Below, piece by piece: positions 1-9,531 of a stretch of 64,000 nucleotides of DNA. The translations under genes and the position numbers were made by a program. Source of the stretch: Gautieria morchelliformis (lineage: Eukaryota; Basidiomycota; Agaricomycetes; Gomphales; Gomphaceae); the NCBI GenBank assembly GCA_015179125.1, contig WHVA01000024.1, positions 372,001 through 436,000 on the forward strand, in the 5' to 3' direction. A model generated the notes under the pieces. It was not told the DNA's origin and did no database searches. It worked only from the letters and a program-made list of their open reading frames with translations. Each line of letters begins with the position of its first letter. The stretch's first letter is position 1.

Positions 1-1948
1 TGGTAACTGTCCTGCATTCTTTGTTTTTCAGGAAATACACTTTGATGTATCTAGTGGTGTGATCGATCCAGATGACGAAATATTTGAAACCGCCGACTGA
101 GGTTTCGAAGGGGCCGCATAGATCTGAGGAGACGACATCCCCAATTGATTCTGGAAGATCTTCGATGTTTTTGAATGGTAAGCGGGTCTGTTTTCCGAAG
201 GGACAATCAGTGCAGGGACTCAGCTCCTGTCCTACACTTAGTTCTGGTAACCCGATCCCAATCTGCCTCTTTGACATCTTCTCGATTATCAAGATTCCGG
301 TATGTGCTAGTCTTCGGTGCCACAGATGCATCGGGTCATGTTCCTTTGAATAAACGGCAGCTTCTGGTTCCGGTTTCATGGACGGCTGTGCAATGTAGGC
401 ATACAGATCGTTTATTCTTGTACCTTTAGCGATCATCTCGTCGCCTAGCAGTAGTGACGTGTCGGATTTACTGAATATAACATCCACGTTGGTGTTCGTC
501 ATCCTTGCGACCGATAGTAGGTTTGCATTGAGTTTTGGAACATATATGACGTCCTTTAGAGTCAATGCGAGCGGGGATAGCTGTGCATGTGAGTCGTTCT
601 GTATCGTGATGTGGATCGTACCACGTTGATCCGCATTGAATGAGTCCCCGCTGGACGTTTCTATTGAGATAGGGGGTGTGGGGTGTATCTCTTCGAACAG
701 CTCGAGGGTTCCGCATAGGTGACTAGACGCCCTGGAATCGATCAACCAGATATGGACGTTATCTTGTATTGCAGATAGGGCTGTCGAGTTAGCTGTCAAC
801 GTGATGTTATTTGAATCAGATTGTTTCTCAATGATTTGTGCCAACATAACAATGTTTTTCTTTGGTATATTGGCGAATCGAGCTATGTCGGGATTTGCCG
901 ACTGATGACGCTGTGGGGGTGGGGCTGCTCTGATGATGTCATTTCGATCGTTGCCGGTGAGACCTCCTCCCTGAGCGCTATTTCGTCCCTGAGTGCCACC
1001 TCCTCCCTGCGCACCTCCTCCTCCCTGCACGCCTCCTCCTCCCTGTGCTCCATACCCTCATTTCCACGGCTCGTGGCCTGCCAATCCTCCACCAGGTGCA
1101 TAGCACCTCGCTGCAGAGTGGTTCGGCTTACCACAATTATTGCAGAAGAACACTGGCGTTCCGTTGTTGACTTGTTGTGGAACACGATTTGGGTAGGCAT
1201 AGGTGAGATTATTGTTCGTTCTTGGCGTTGGGTTATTGAATCGTCTTTGTGTCCTGCCCTGTGCTATGAACGCCGTAGCCGCTTGTGTCGACATCTCCAC
1301 CACGTTGAGATCCGCCTCATGTGCCTCCAACCTTTCCTCAATTTCGTCCAGCACCCTCGTGATCATTCTTATGGTCTGCGCTATGGGTCTCCATGACTCG
1401 GGGACGTTCCTAAGTATGGTTGCCGCGTGAGTAGAATCTGCGATTACTTCACCCATTTTGGCGAGCTGATTCCTGAATTCCTTCATCACGGTGAGGTACG
1501 CCGAGACCGACTTCCCCTCGATCATATGGTAGTTTTCGTATTTCGTCCTGATTATACTGATTTTGCTAGGATCAGTGGATTCGAACTTCCTAGTCAGTAT
1601 GTTCCATGCCTCTGTGCATTGATCTGTCGTGTCAATTGCGGTCTGTAGTTCGGGGGAAATGCATAAAAGGATCTGACTGTAAGCGGCGTTGTTTCTATTG
1701 TCCCATTCGTCCTGAAGCTGGGTTAGAGCTGTGCTGCCAACCATGTTAATTCCGGCGACGACGGTGATCTGTTGGTTAGTTATGACGGGGTAGGGATCCA
1801 CACCGGTGATCGTTTTGAATATCCCTCTGTCCCTCATCATTGCTAATAGTTCCCTCTTCCACGACATCCAGTTCTCTTTGTCCAGTTTGGGTTTGATATC
1901 GCGGAATTTGTGTATATCGTGTTTCGGGTGTACTGTGGTTTGAGCCAT
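1..1948 (-). pseudogene. Ty1/copia retrotransposon Gag-Pol, 5' part, decayed
   Basis: The frame opens with an ATG at 1948 and runs leftwards off the window. The first 296 residues are a copia-type Gag ending in a zinc knuckle, CNNCGKPNHSAARC. An in-frame TGA at 1058-1060 then interrupts a Gly-rich linker; the same frame stays open beyond it to base 1. It continues into the aspartic protease (LIDSRASSH at about 740-715), the GAG-pre-integrase zinc region (LWHRRLAH, then CTDCPFGKQ) and the start of the integrase core (SSDLCGP, then FKYFVIWIDHTTRY). In copia proteases the active site is normally D-S-G; here codon 731-733 reads AGG, giving D-S-R, so the protease is probably dead. TGA 1058 sits where CGA is plausible. 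The rest of integrase, RT and RNase H lie outside the window. The family assignment is firm. Confidence 0.9.
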
Positions 1949-2820
1949 GGTGAGTGCCGTGAGACTCTTAATCTGATAAGAGATACTCTGTATGTGTTTG
2001 GGTTTCGTATAGAGATGTGATTCAAGCTTCGAGGGAAGCTGAATCGAATAGAGGCCTGATTGCTGAGAGAAGTACGTATACTAGGGTAACTGTTTTGGTT
2101 GGAAATGTCGAGACGATGGGGAGGTAAAACTATTGTTATTCATGCTTAACAATTACATTCGTCAGTACTATTTAACTACTGGGAAAAGACTCGGCGTTGA
2201 CGCGATACGTGTGATTCATGATGCAGGAATATAGGGGGATGTGGTGTGGAGTCTGGGGCGAACCCTCAAGTGAATGGTACAAGGGAATACTAAGAGTTTG
2301 TTGTACATAAGGCGGTGGTGTGGAGGGACATGTGCGTGATATATAAGAGAAATCATAGAGCTGCGGTCGAAGCCGCTCAGGAACGATCAAATACATGTCG
2401 TGTCTTGATTGGGATTGAATAGGTACCTAAGCGGGGATCTGTGTCTCGGGTTGGTCCCTCGATCGAGATTGATGTGATCGATGTATGAAATGTGATGACG
2501 ACCGGCTTGGCATGCCCTGTACGCATGCGTGGCAATGTATTGGTCCGGCGTCGTGTGTATGCGAGTCAGGGGGTTCGGGGATATCTTTATGTGTCTGAGT
2601 GTGGATGCGGGCATGGGTTTTGGGAAGCGTGTGGTTCGGTTTCATCAGCATGTTTTAGATGTAGATCTGGGTGATGTCATTACTATCTTTACTCGATTAT
2701 CACAACAAAAAACACCTTTGAAGAATTAACAGTCCCTGTATGCTGTTAATAAAACTGGGGAAGGCTTTTCAAACATTCCTCTAGTTATCCTATATTTTTC
2801 CTTATTTTTCCGAAGCCTCC
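1949..2820. other. Leader and presumed 5' LTR zone of the copia element; no gene
   Basis: This is the upstream side of the minus-strand copia element, so its 5' LTR should lie here. On the minus strand TGTTAAGCATG starts at 2151 and TGTTAATTCTTC at about 2729; either could be an LTR start. No matching 3' LTR is in the window, so the boundaries cannot be proved. The stretch has only short chance frames. No tRNA-like primer site is convincing. Confidence 0.3.
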
Positions 2821-3299
2821 ATGGCTCAAACTACCATTTTTCTGTCATTACAGAGTTGTGGATCCTCTAGCACCCACAACTCTGTTCCGGGCGTTCTATT
2901 TAAAACTCCGCCGGGCACCTCGGCAGTGGCTTTTTCGGACTTATGGTCACCCAAGCACCCACAAGTCCGGCAGGTTGGCTCTCTCAGTATTTCCAGCTGA
3001 GTCCCAAACAATTGCTATATGCAGCTATAGCCTGTTTGGCTTCACCAAACAGTGGGGATCTTGGTCAGTCATGACAAAAAGGCTGTACCAGGCTATGCTC
3101 AGCTGTGCTAAGCAGTGCTCTTAGTAATTATGGCTACAGAGCCCTAATTGGCTCAGAACTGCTTACTCAGCTTCTGAGTGCCAAAAACATAGTTATCTGG
3201 AGATACAGCCTCAATGATTCAACCAAACCAGGCACACCTTGGTGAGTCATTCCTGACAAATCAAGCTCTGATTGGTAGGAATCATAGTAGAGTCACCTG

Positions 3300-3939
3300 T
3301 AGGGCTGCACACCATGCCGTACAACCATGGCTGTACGGTGCCATGTTACGGCCACGGCACCCATACCGTCAAGGGTCTGTGTACTCTGCCGACTGTACCA
3401 TATAGGGTACGATTTGATGCCATATGATACTGTAAAAATACGGTCATATACGGGTATACGGTATGCCATCCGGAAAAACCCAAAAACCTTGTAGCCGAGC
3501 CCAAAAATACATCGGCTGACGGGCACTACTGCTGCAGATCATTGTAATATGTAATATAATCGATGATTCGAGCATTGGTATAAGTAGAAAAGTTGGAATC
3601 CTCAATTCGGACGTAGCTCCGTAGCTATTATCCATCCTAGACTGAAAGGAAATAATCACTGTAGCCTCGAATACACCAACTAATACGAGGTAAGTGTCCT
3701 GGGTGATTTACCACCGGTCGCCTGCAGTAAGGAATTCTCATATCTGCCGGTGAGTGATCTAAGTTTAGGCCAAGCTATAATAGATCAGCCATATCCATAC
3801 TACGGACAGTATGGTACCCGTACCATACCATCAGAGGGGTGAGGTGTTGATCATACGAACGGTATACAGTTCTGCCGTATCCGTCAACTTGCCGTACACT
3901 ATACGGCCATAGCCGTAATATGGACGGTGTGCAGCCCTA
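3300..3939. mobile_element. hAT-type non-autonomous element (MITE), 640 bp
   Basis: The ends are perfect 14-bp inverted repeats, TAGGGCTGCACACC at 3300-3313 and its complement at 3926-3939. They are flanked by the direct repeat GTCACCTG at 3292-3299 and 3940-3947. An 8-bp target duplication with short TIRs is the hAT signature. The subterminal 100 bp on both sides are crowded with TACGG/CCGTA motifs, the usual layout of hAT transposase binding sites. There is no transposase frame, so it depends on a partner elsewhere. Confidence 0.88.
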
Positions 3940-4057
3940 GTCACCTGGAAGCAGCCAGTGCCTTCCAACACTTTCTTCCATCTTCCTCATGCTTCTTGCC
4001 CCATTCCATTAATAGATAGAAGGTTCTACCTACTTACTAAGCCCATGTACATTACAA

Positions 4058-4123
4058 TATAAAAGGAGGCCCTTTGCCTGCCTTTTGAGCAATCAATCAA
4101 CCCATCTTCTATCCTACACAGCT
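4058..4123 (+). repeat. 66-bp segment with TATA box, paralogue of 56090-56155
   Basis: The segment begins TATAAAAGGAGGCCC and matches 56090-56155 with a few substitutions; similarity stops after CACAGCT. At 4057/4058 the sequence reads A then T, an ordinary continuous site. In the copy at 56090 the same T is preceded directly by a Helitron CTAG end. This copy therefore represents the unoccupied form of that Helitron target. Confidence 0.75.
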
Positions 4124-4388
4124 TGTGTGACTTGCACATCTTACCTAAGTTCCTAACCCGAACTAGAATACTACTCTTGCTTAGAGTAACTGTTCTTAGT
4201 TAAGTAGTTGCTTTACTGCTTAGCCACTTAGCCTAACCTGCTGAGTGAAACTCTACAGAGTGAGGTTGGCAATCGATTTTCTTGTCAATTAGCACTGCAA
4301 TAGGCAATATTAGTTTGGAATATATATTAGTTGCGGACTACACCGAACTCCTAATCCTATCCTACAAGCGCGTGAGAAAATATTATCA

Positions 4389-5598
4389 ATGTCGCGTCCA
4401 CTCCAGCCCACACCCACGCGTCCATTCCAGCCCACCACCGCGTTGCATGTGAGTATGCAGCCAATCCCGCCCGCTGTCTTTTATAGCACCCCTAGCACTC
4501 CGATCACGTCACAAGCAGGTGGGATTGAGGAAAGGCTCGGTCCCGCCCTTTTCTCTAACTCTACTAATGCACCCCATCCACCGGCTGTTGCCCCCTCGCT
4601 TGTTACCTCTGTCGCTGCACCCCCTAGCACACCTGACGAGTCTTCGAACAACGGGTTGGACACGTCGTCTAAGGGTCTTGGCTCACAACCCATATCTTCA
4701 CGCAAGGCGCGTGAAGCCTTTTCTTTGCATGACCTCGACCAACTCCTCCGCGCTGTGACTGAGGTCAACCCGTACATGGCACCACGTGCGAAGCTTGGTG
4801 AACATTGGAAAGAAGTGGCCAGGCACGTGCAAGAGAGTGGGTGTTGCCTGAACCATGAGTCAGACACACTCAAGAACAAGGTGGCATCACTGCTCACTTG
4901 GGTGGAGGTGCGTCCTAGCATTTTTATTTTATCTATCGTTGCACGCTGACTAGAAGAGAGTAGGGGGGGAAAAAGAAGACTCCCCGGTCTGCCCTTGGTA
5001 AAGAGTGGGAGCGCGACCCTGCCCTGTTCGCGTCGCTCTCAGGGAAGCTGGATGCCGTGCAGCATCTCAAGCTGGAGGCGAAAGGGACCAAGGAGGAACA
5101 GAAGGAGCATGAAAAACAGGTAAGTGAAGGGCTTTGTTCATGATATATATTGTCTATTAACTATTTATTCAACAGGTCCAGAATGCGGCAAATGATGCGG
5201 GTGAGTCTATGCGAGACGCCATGGTGATATGCCAGCGACCTAAGAAGAAGCGAGGACGCTCCCCATCTCCTTCAGTCGGGATTTCCGAGAAGGAGAATGA
5301 CGGCAGTCAATTGGCAAGCATATCTGGGACAGATACGCATGAGAGCCTCGGACGGAAGCGATCTTGTGTGGGAGGGAGGCGGAGGACTGAAAGTAGACGA
5401 CTGGTTGAGCTCCTGGAGGAAGCACGTGCAGAGGCATGCAAGATGCGTGAGGCAGACCGCGAGATGCATGAGGCGCAACTTGAGGAGGAGAGGAAGGCAC
5501 GCCAGGCTCTCCTTGAGGAGACATGTCGTGCGAATGACCAGCAGGAGAGGACAAGCACAGCGCTCCTGGATATCTTGCGGCAGGGGCTCCTTAATTAG
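4389..5598 (+). CDS. Protein of unknown function, Pro/Ser-rich N-terminus, C-terminal coiled coil
   Basis: Three exons join in phase 0: 4389-4907, 4964-5119 and 5176-5598. The introns are 56 bp each (GTGCGT to AG, and GTAAGT to CAG). The 365-residue product has a disordered Pro/Ser/Thr-rich N-terminus (about residues 1-115). A conserved-looking segment around 117-173 follows (LHDLDQLLRAV, GEHWKEVARHVQ) that recalls SANT/Myb-like fungal proteins of mobile elements. Then come a basic patch (RPKKKRGR) that could be a nuclear signal and a long Glu/Arg coiled coil at the C-terminus. There is no catalytic motif. Its upstream region is LTR-like, so it may belong to a transposon rather than to the host. 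A DNA-binding role is inferred only. Confidence 0.6.
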
Positions 5599-5836
5599 TT
5601 TGACATGTCTCACTTGCAAAGTATTGTTTTCTTGACCAAATTGACAAATTATTTTTTCCTTGGCAAAAAAAAAAGGTTTTCTTGAAAAAAAAAAAAAATA
5701 GTTTGAGATGTCTCACTTGCAAAATATTGTTTTCTTGGCCCAAAAATTTGTTTTCTTGACAAATTTGACAAAATAGTTTCTTCTTGACAAAAAAAAAGGT
5801 TTTCTTAAAAAAAAAAAGGCCTAAAAATTGTTTGTT
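5599..5836. repeat. Low-complexity poly(A) tract with a short repeated motif
   Basis: Runs of 8-13 A residues alternate with partial copies of a unit containing TTGACATGTCTCACTTG and TGTTTTCTTG. It follows directly on the stop codon of the preceding gene. It may be a degenerate 3' region or simple-repeat expansion; no coding potential. Confidence 0.6.
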
Positions 5837-6733
5837 GGCTCTACAAACAGGGACAGGGGTGGCATACATGCATAAACTGCTAGAGAACATGACTATTCAT
5901 GGAATTATTGTTGGAGGAAAGGGGGAGGACATGAATAACGAAGAGAAGTCTGATTTTTCTAATTGGTGTGAACCTGGATTCACACCCAACACCAATTACC
6001 AGTCTATTTCCACATCTTTGTTGATGTCTACACAAGCTGAGTGAATTTGCCAGGCACACACATGTGTTGAAAGGGTCCATGTACACATGGACCCTTTCGA
6101 CATCTGCATGGGCATCCAGGAATCTTGCCAACTCACATGTCTTATACAGAGGTGTCAGTCTGGATGGCTGTCAGCCATGATGCGAATACGAGTGTCATCA
6201 ACACCCCGTATTTTCTTTACAGTTCGCCCGCTCCCCATCATCCCTCACGCACTTTGGCCATGCTCACTGCATCTACATGGTGTGTAGTATTCCTCATGAT
6301 ACACCTACTGGTATTCTCTTTTATGATTAAATATCAGATAATATGCCTTGATAAAAATTCCTGTTGCTTAGCGGCTGAACTGCTATATTCATCCCGTCGC
6401 TTTGTGCTGACTAAGCTCGGCGAGGCACGTCCATCACTGATGGATGGTGGTCACATGACTGCGTCGATGAAGAAATGGTCTCGATCTAGAGGACAGATGT
6501 CTCAAAAGGCGTCACTTTTGAGATAGTTTAGAGTAGACAGTGATAATAGACTCTCAACGAAGAATTGGAGAAAACTATCAAGATTTAAGTTCTGTAGCTA
6601 TCAAACAAGACTACAGGTACTTCCGGGGGTGAAACAGTAGATTCTGGATGATCAGTTCATACATTTGTGGTAGATATTTATACTATACTAGTGATAACTA
6701 CCAGTGTTCGAGATAGTGGGTAAATGGGTCGAA
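5837..6733. other. Gene-free stretch left of the gypsy element
   Basis: I see no gene. A perfect hairpin (GAAAGGGTCCATGT and its complement) lies at 6069-6098, and an imperfect hairpin GGTGTGAA..TTCACACC at about 5964-5983. The last five bases, TCGAA (6729-6733), are the left target duplication of the retrotransposon that follows. Confidence 0.4.
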
Positions 6734-6942
6734 TGTAAGATTGTGAATCTTATTGCCTTGTGTCACAAGGGCAAGCGGAACTCGACCAATGAGTGGTAAT
6801 TCCGTGTGCTACGTAGTGACAGTTGTAAGGTAAGATCTGGGGAGCCGCCACATGGTTCCATGCAAGAACTATACAGTGATTATCTAAGCAATCCAGTAGC
6901 GCGCATTGCCTTAAGGGCAATGTGGTAAATAGCGTATTTACA
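6734..6942 (-). repeat. 3' LTR of the gypsy element
   Basis: This 209-bp LTR starts TGTAAATACG on the minus strand and ends CTTACA. It aligns over its whole length with 19572-19782. It is preceded on the minus strand by a purine run that marks it as the 3' LTR, and followed by the target duplication TCGAA. Confidence 0.9.
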
Positions 6943-6954
6943 CCCTCCCCCTCT
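6943..6954 (-). promoter_or_regulatory. Polypurine tract of the gypsy element
   Basis: On the minus strand AGAGGGGGAGGG lies directly against the first TG of the 3' LTR. This is the standard position of the plus-strand primer used in reverse transcription. It also fixes the orientation of the element. Confidence 0.75.
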
Positions 6955-6963
6955 ATGGACAAC

Positions 6964-9475
6964 TCAAACCTCCTCATAAATGGACCTGGTGAGGTCCTCA
7001 GAGTCCGCATCCGACATTGGTATGTCGGTGTATGGGGCCGGCGGTGGATGCGGGTCCATCGGGAGCTCTGCGTCGCCGGTGGGCGGGGAGTCGATACCCA
7101 TGTCTTGCCGAAAGGTCACTTCTGCGACCGGATCGGCGACCGGCGAGGGGCCGCGTGTAACAGCTAGTTCTTGGTCTAGCTGTGCGCAAGCGGCAGCCGA
7201 TGCTTCTTCGGCCATGAGCGCCGCCATCCGCAGTCTCTTCTGCCCTATTTGGGCAGGCGCACTAAACGTCATCCCGGATAGTTCGCGCTGAACAAACTCC
7301 TCGATCCTGGGCGCGCTGTCCCGATTTACGCTGCCATACCTGGCGAGCCAGCGGGTGACCTCATCCAGGGAGGGGGATGTCCCAGGGTGACCGCCCTCGG
7401 ATGGGGAACACCCCTGTGATCGACACCCTTAGGGTGTCGCCGACGGCATACCAGACCTCTCTGGCTGGGACGAGGTCCTTCCATTGGCCAGTGATGCGGA
7501 ATAGTTCATATATCCGCATCCTGAGGGGAGAGGGAGGCTTTGGGCTTTTGGGCGCAAGCATCCTCAGCCACATCCATACATCCACATCGTGGATGTTTAG
7601 GCTGCGATCCGGCTCATTGTGGATGGCTGATGGAATGCCTTCAGGGTTGCATAGCCAACCCTGGAGAACAACTTGAATGTCATCGGCGGTTCCTTCGCCG
7701 ATGAGGAAGTAGCTGGCCCAATGGCTATTTGCTCGGGCCTCCTCCCGGGCTTGTCTCATCACGGTCACCATCCCATGTGTGTGAGAGCCCGTTGTGTCTC
7801 CCTGGCCTCCTTTAGGAGGTCCTGAAACCTCTCCTCTGTGGTTTTGCAGAGGTCGAACCATTCGGCTTGCAACAGCGTCCTTTTCCTGAGGGGCCGCGGC
7901 AAGCGGCCCATCACGGCAAATGGAGGGTCCCTGAGGGGCATGAGCTCCCCTTCCCCCGGGAGAGGGTTGGGAACTGTCCCCACTGGCGGGGGCAACGACA
8001 CTGATGGCGCAGGCCTCAGGACCATTCGTCGGGCCCTTTCTTGCTCGGCCGCGAGGTACTCGTTCTGAGCCGTGGCCAGGGCCAGCCCCAGCGCCGGGTC
8101 GTCTGTGCTACAACCCGGTGCCTGCGCCAGGTAGTCATCGGTGACGCGCTTGTGCAGGTCACCAATGGGGTCGTATGTAACAATGGCGCATCTCTTCTTT
8201 GAGACGTGCCATGAGCAGTCCGGATCGTAGTGTAGTAACTCGGTTTGGGCAAGTAGGAAGTTATATGCCAGATATGAACGATGGGACTTGCAGGAGATTA
8301 ATAAACTATTTAATGTTCTCCTCAGTGATAGTCAACACTAGTAATATAAAGGAATGCTACCTATTTAATGTTCTACATGTTTTTTCAGTTTCATACTATG
8401 AAAGTACACTATTAAACTCACCTCCTCAGTGATAGTCAACACTGAGGAGGGGAGGCTGTGCATGGGCTTGTTTCACTCGCATCTACGAAGTTCCGGCACT
8501 TAAGCGCCCTTGAGGCATGGTGTGCCGTGCTAAGCGCCCATAGAACGTAACACGTTAGTGAACAGTCGCAGCTCAAAAAGGAAACTTGTCCACAACCACC
8601 CACAAAGGGTCGGTTGGACAGAACATAAAAAGGAGTAGTAATATAGCCTCGAAAAAATCAAAGAAAATTGTGAAAGGCATAGAATGAATGTCAGCATAGT
8701 TTCAGGTCGAAATCAAAAGAAATAACAACAGAAATGTTAGGTTTGGAGCCTGGTGCACATATGCACCCAACACGTAGCGCTCAAGATTCAGGTCGTCTGA
8801 GTAGAAGCCCTCGGGGATGTCGACTGACGATGCCGGGGGCTTTCTGGGGCCCATGAATGACAGGCTGGGTGGGCTGGTGATTCACGCCTTAAGGCCTGGT
8901 GCGGGTTGACCCGGGTTGGGGTTAGGGCCGGCGATTAGATCCGCCAACCCGGTTTTAGCGCGCGACGGCAATGGGGCCGTCGCGCGAGATGATGAGCCCA
9001 CCACTGGTCATGGTGCGGGCTCTGCTCGCTTCGTTTTCGCGAGCTTGCGCTGTAGGTCCTGGACTAGTTTGCCCAGGTCCCGTGTTTTGCTGCACTCGGT
9101 CTCGAGCACGCTGTCAAGGGCCCTGATATCATCTTTCAGGGCACCAATCTCGTCCCGCAGGTCACATGTCAACGACTGTGCCTTCTTGGCAGCGTAGCGT
9201 TCAACTTTGTCGACCCACATTGGCCACGCCGTGTATATGGCGGTGCCGACATCCTTTTCCGCCAACTGGACGCGGTTGGCGTCAGTGGTGGTTTTCAGGT
9301 GTGCTGCGAGCGACGCGCAGTTGTCACACCCATTGGGGTGGACGATGGCCAGGCCATTCCTCCATCCCATGATCGTCCAGTGCTCCTCCGTTGTGGTCGG
9401 AGCACTGAGGATTGCTGCGGCCCCTTGCTTGGGGGCCACGGGCGGCGTTGTGGACATCGAGTGATCGACATCCAT
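6964..9475 (-). pseudogene. Third reading frame of the gypsy element, downstream of pol, function unknown
   Basis: Coding sequence starts with MDVDHSMSTT at 9475, 57 bp after the pol stop, and ends at 6964. The first part (9475 to about 8740) has a coiled-coil-like region and two in-frame TGA codons (9008-9010, 8882-8884), both where CGA fits. About 480 bp without coding follow. The frame resumes near 8222 (KKRCAIVTYDPIGDLH), shifts near 7780 into ARANSHWASYFLIGEGTADD, and shifts again near 7378 into DEVTRWLARYGSVNRD, ending IYEEV. The best-preserved block (HDVDVWMWLRMLAPKSP, MRIYELFR) shows no fold I can name and no protease, polymerase or envelope motif. Its place between pol and the 3' LTR is where an accessory gene would sit. 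It is inside the LTRs and so moved with the element. Confidence 0.65.
8421..8450. repeat. Hairpin within the interrupted third frame
   Basis: CCTCCTCAGTG and its complement flank an 8-base loop, and part of the same motif (CTCCTCAGTGATAGTCAACA) recurs at about 8318. It lies in the noncoding gap of the third gypsy frame and may be the footprint of a small insertion. Confidence 0.45.
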
Positions 9476-9531
9476 TGATGGTGGTTGCTTCTCAAGAAGT
9501 GATGCGCCTCGAAAAGATCCGAGGCGAAAAT

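Larger units (their letters stand above)
2821..4388. other. Gene-free upstream region of the 4389 gene, LTR-like, split by a MITE
   Basis: No coding frame is convincing. A short palindrome (AGAGTTGTGG with CCACAACTCT) stands at 2852-2884. A TATAAAAGG box is at 4058, inside a 66-bp segment that recurs at 56090. The hAT-type MITE at 3300-3939 interrupts the region. The sequence between the TATA box and the ATG at 4389 reads like a leader. The region may be an old LTR or promoter of a mobile element; I could not find its partner. Confidence 0.35.

Noticed and set aside
821..1396. Plus-strand frame of 191 residues opposite copia gag, and similar antisense frames elsewhere
   Set aside because: They lie opposite well-supported coding regions, have repetitive or biased composition and no domain.
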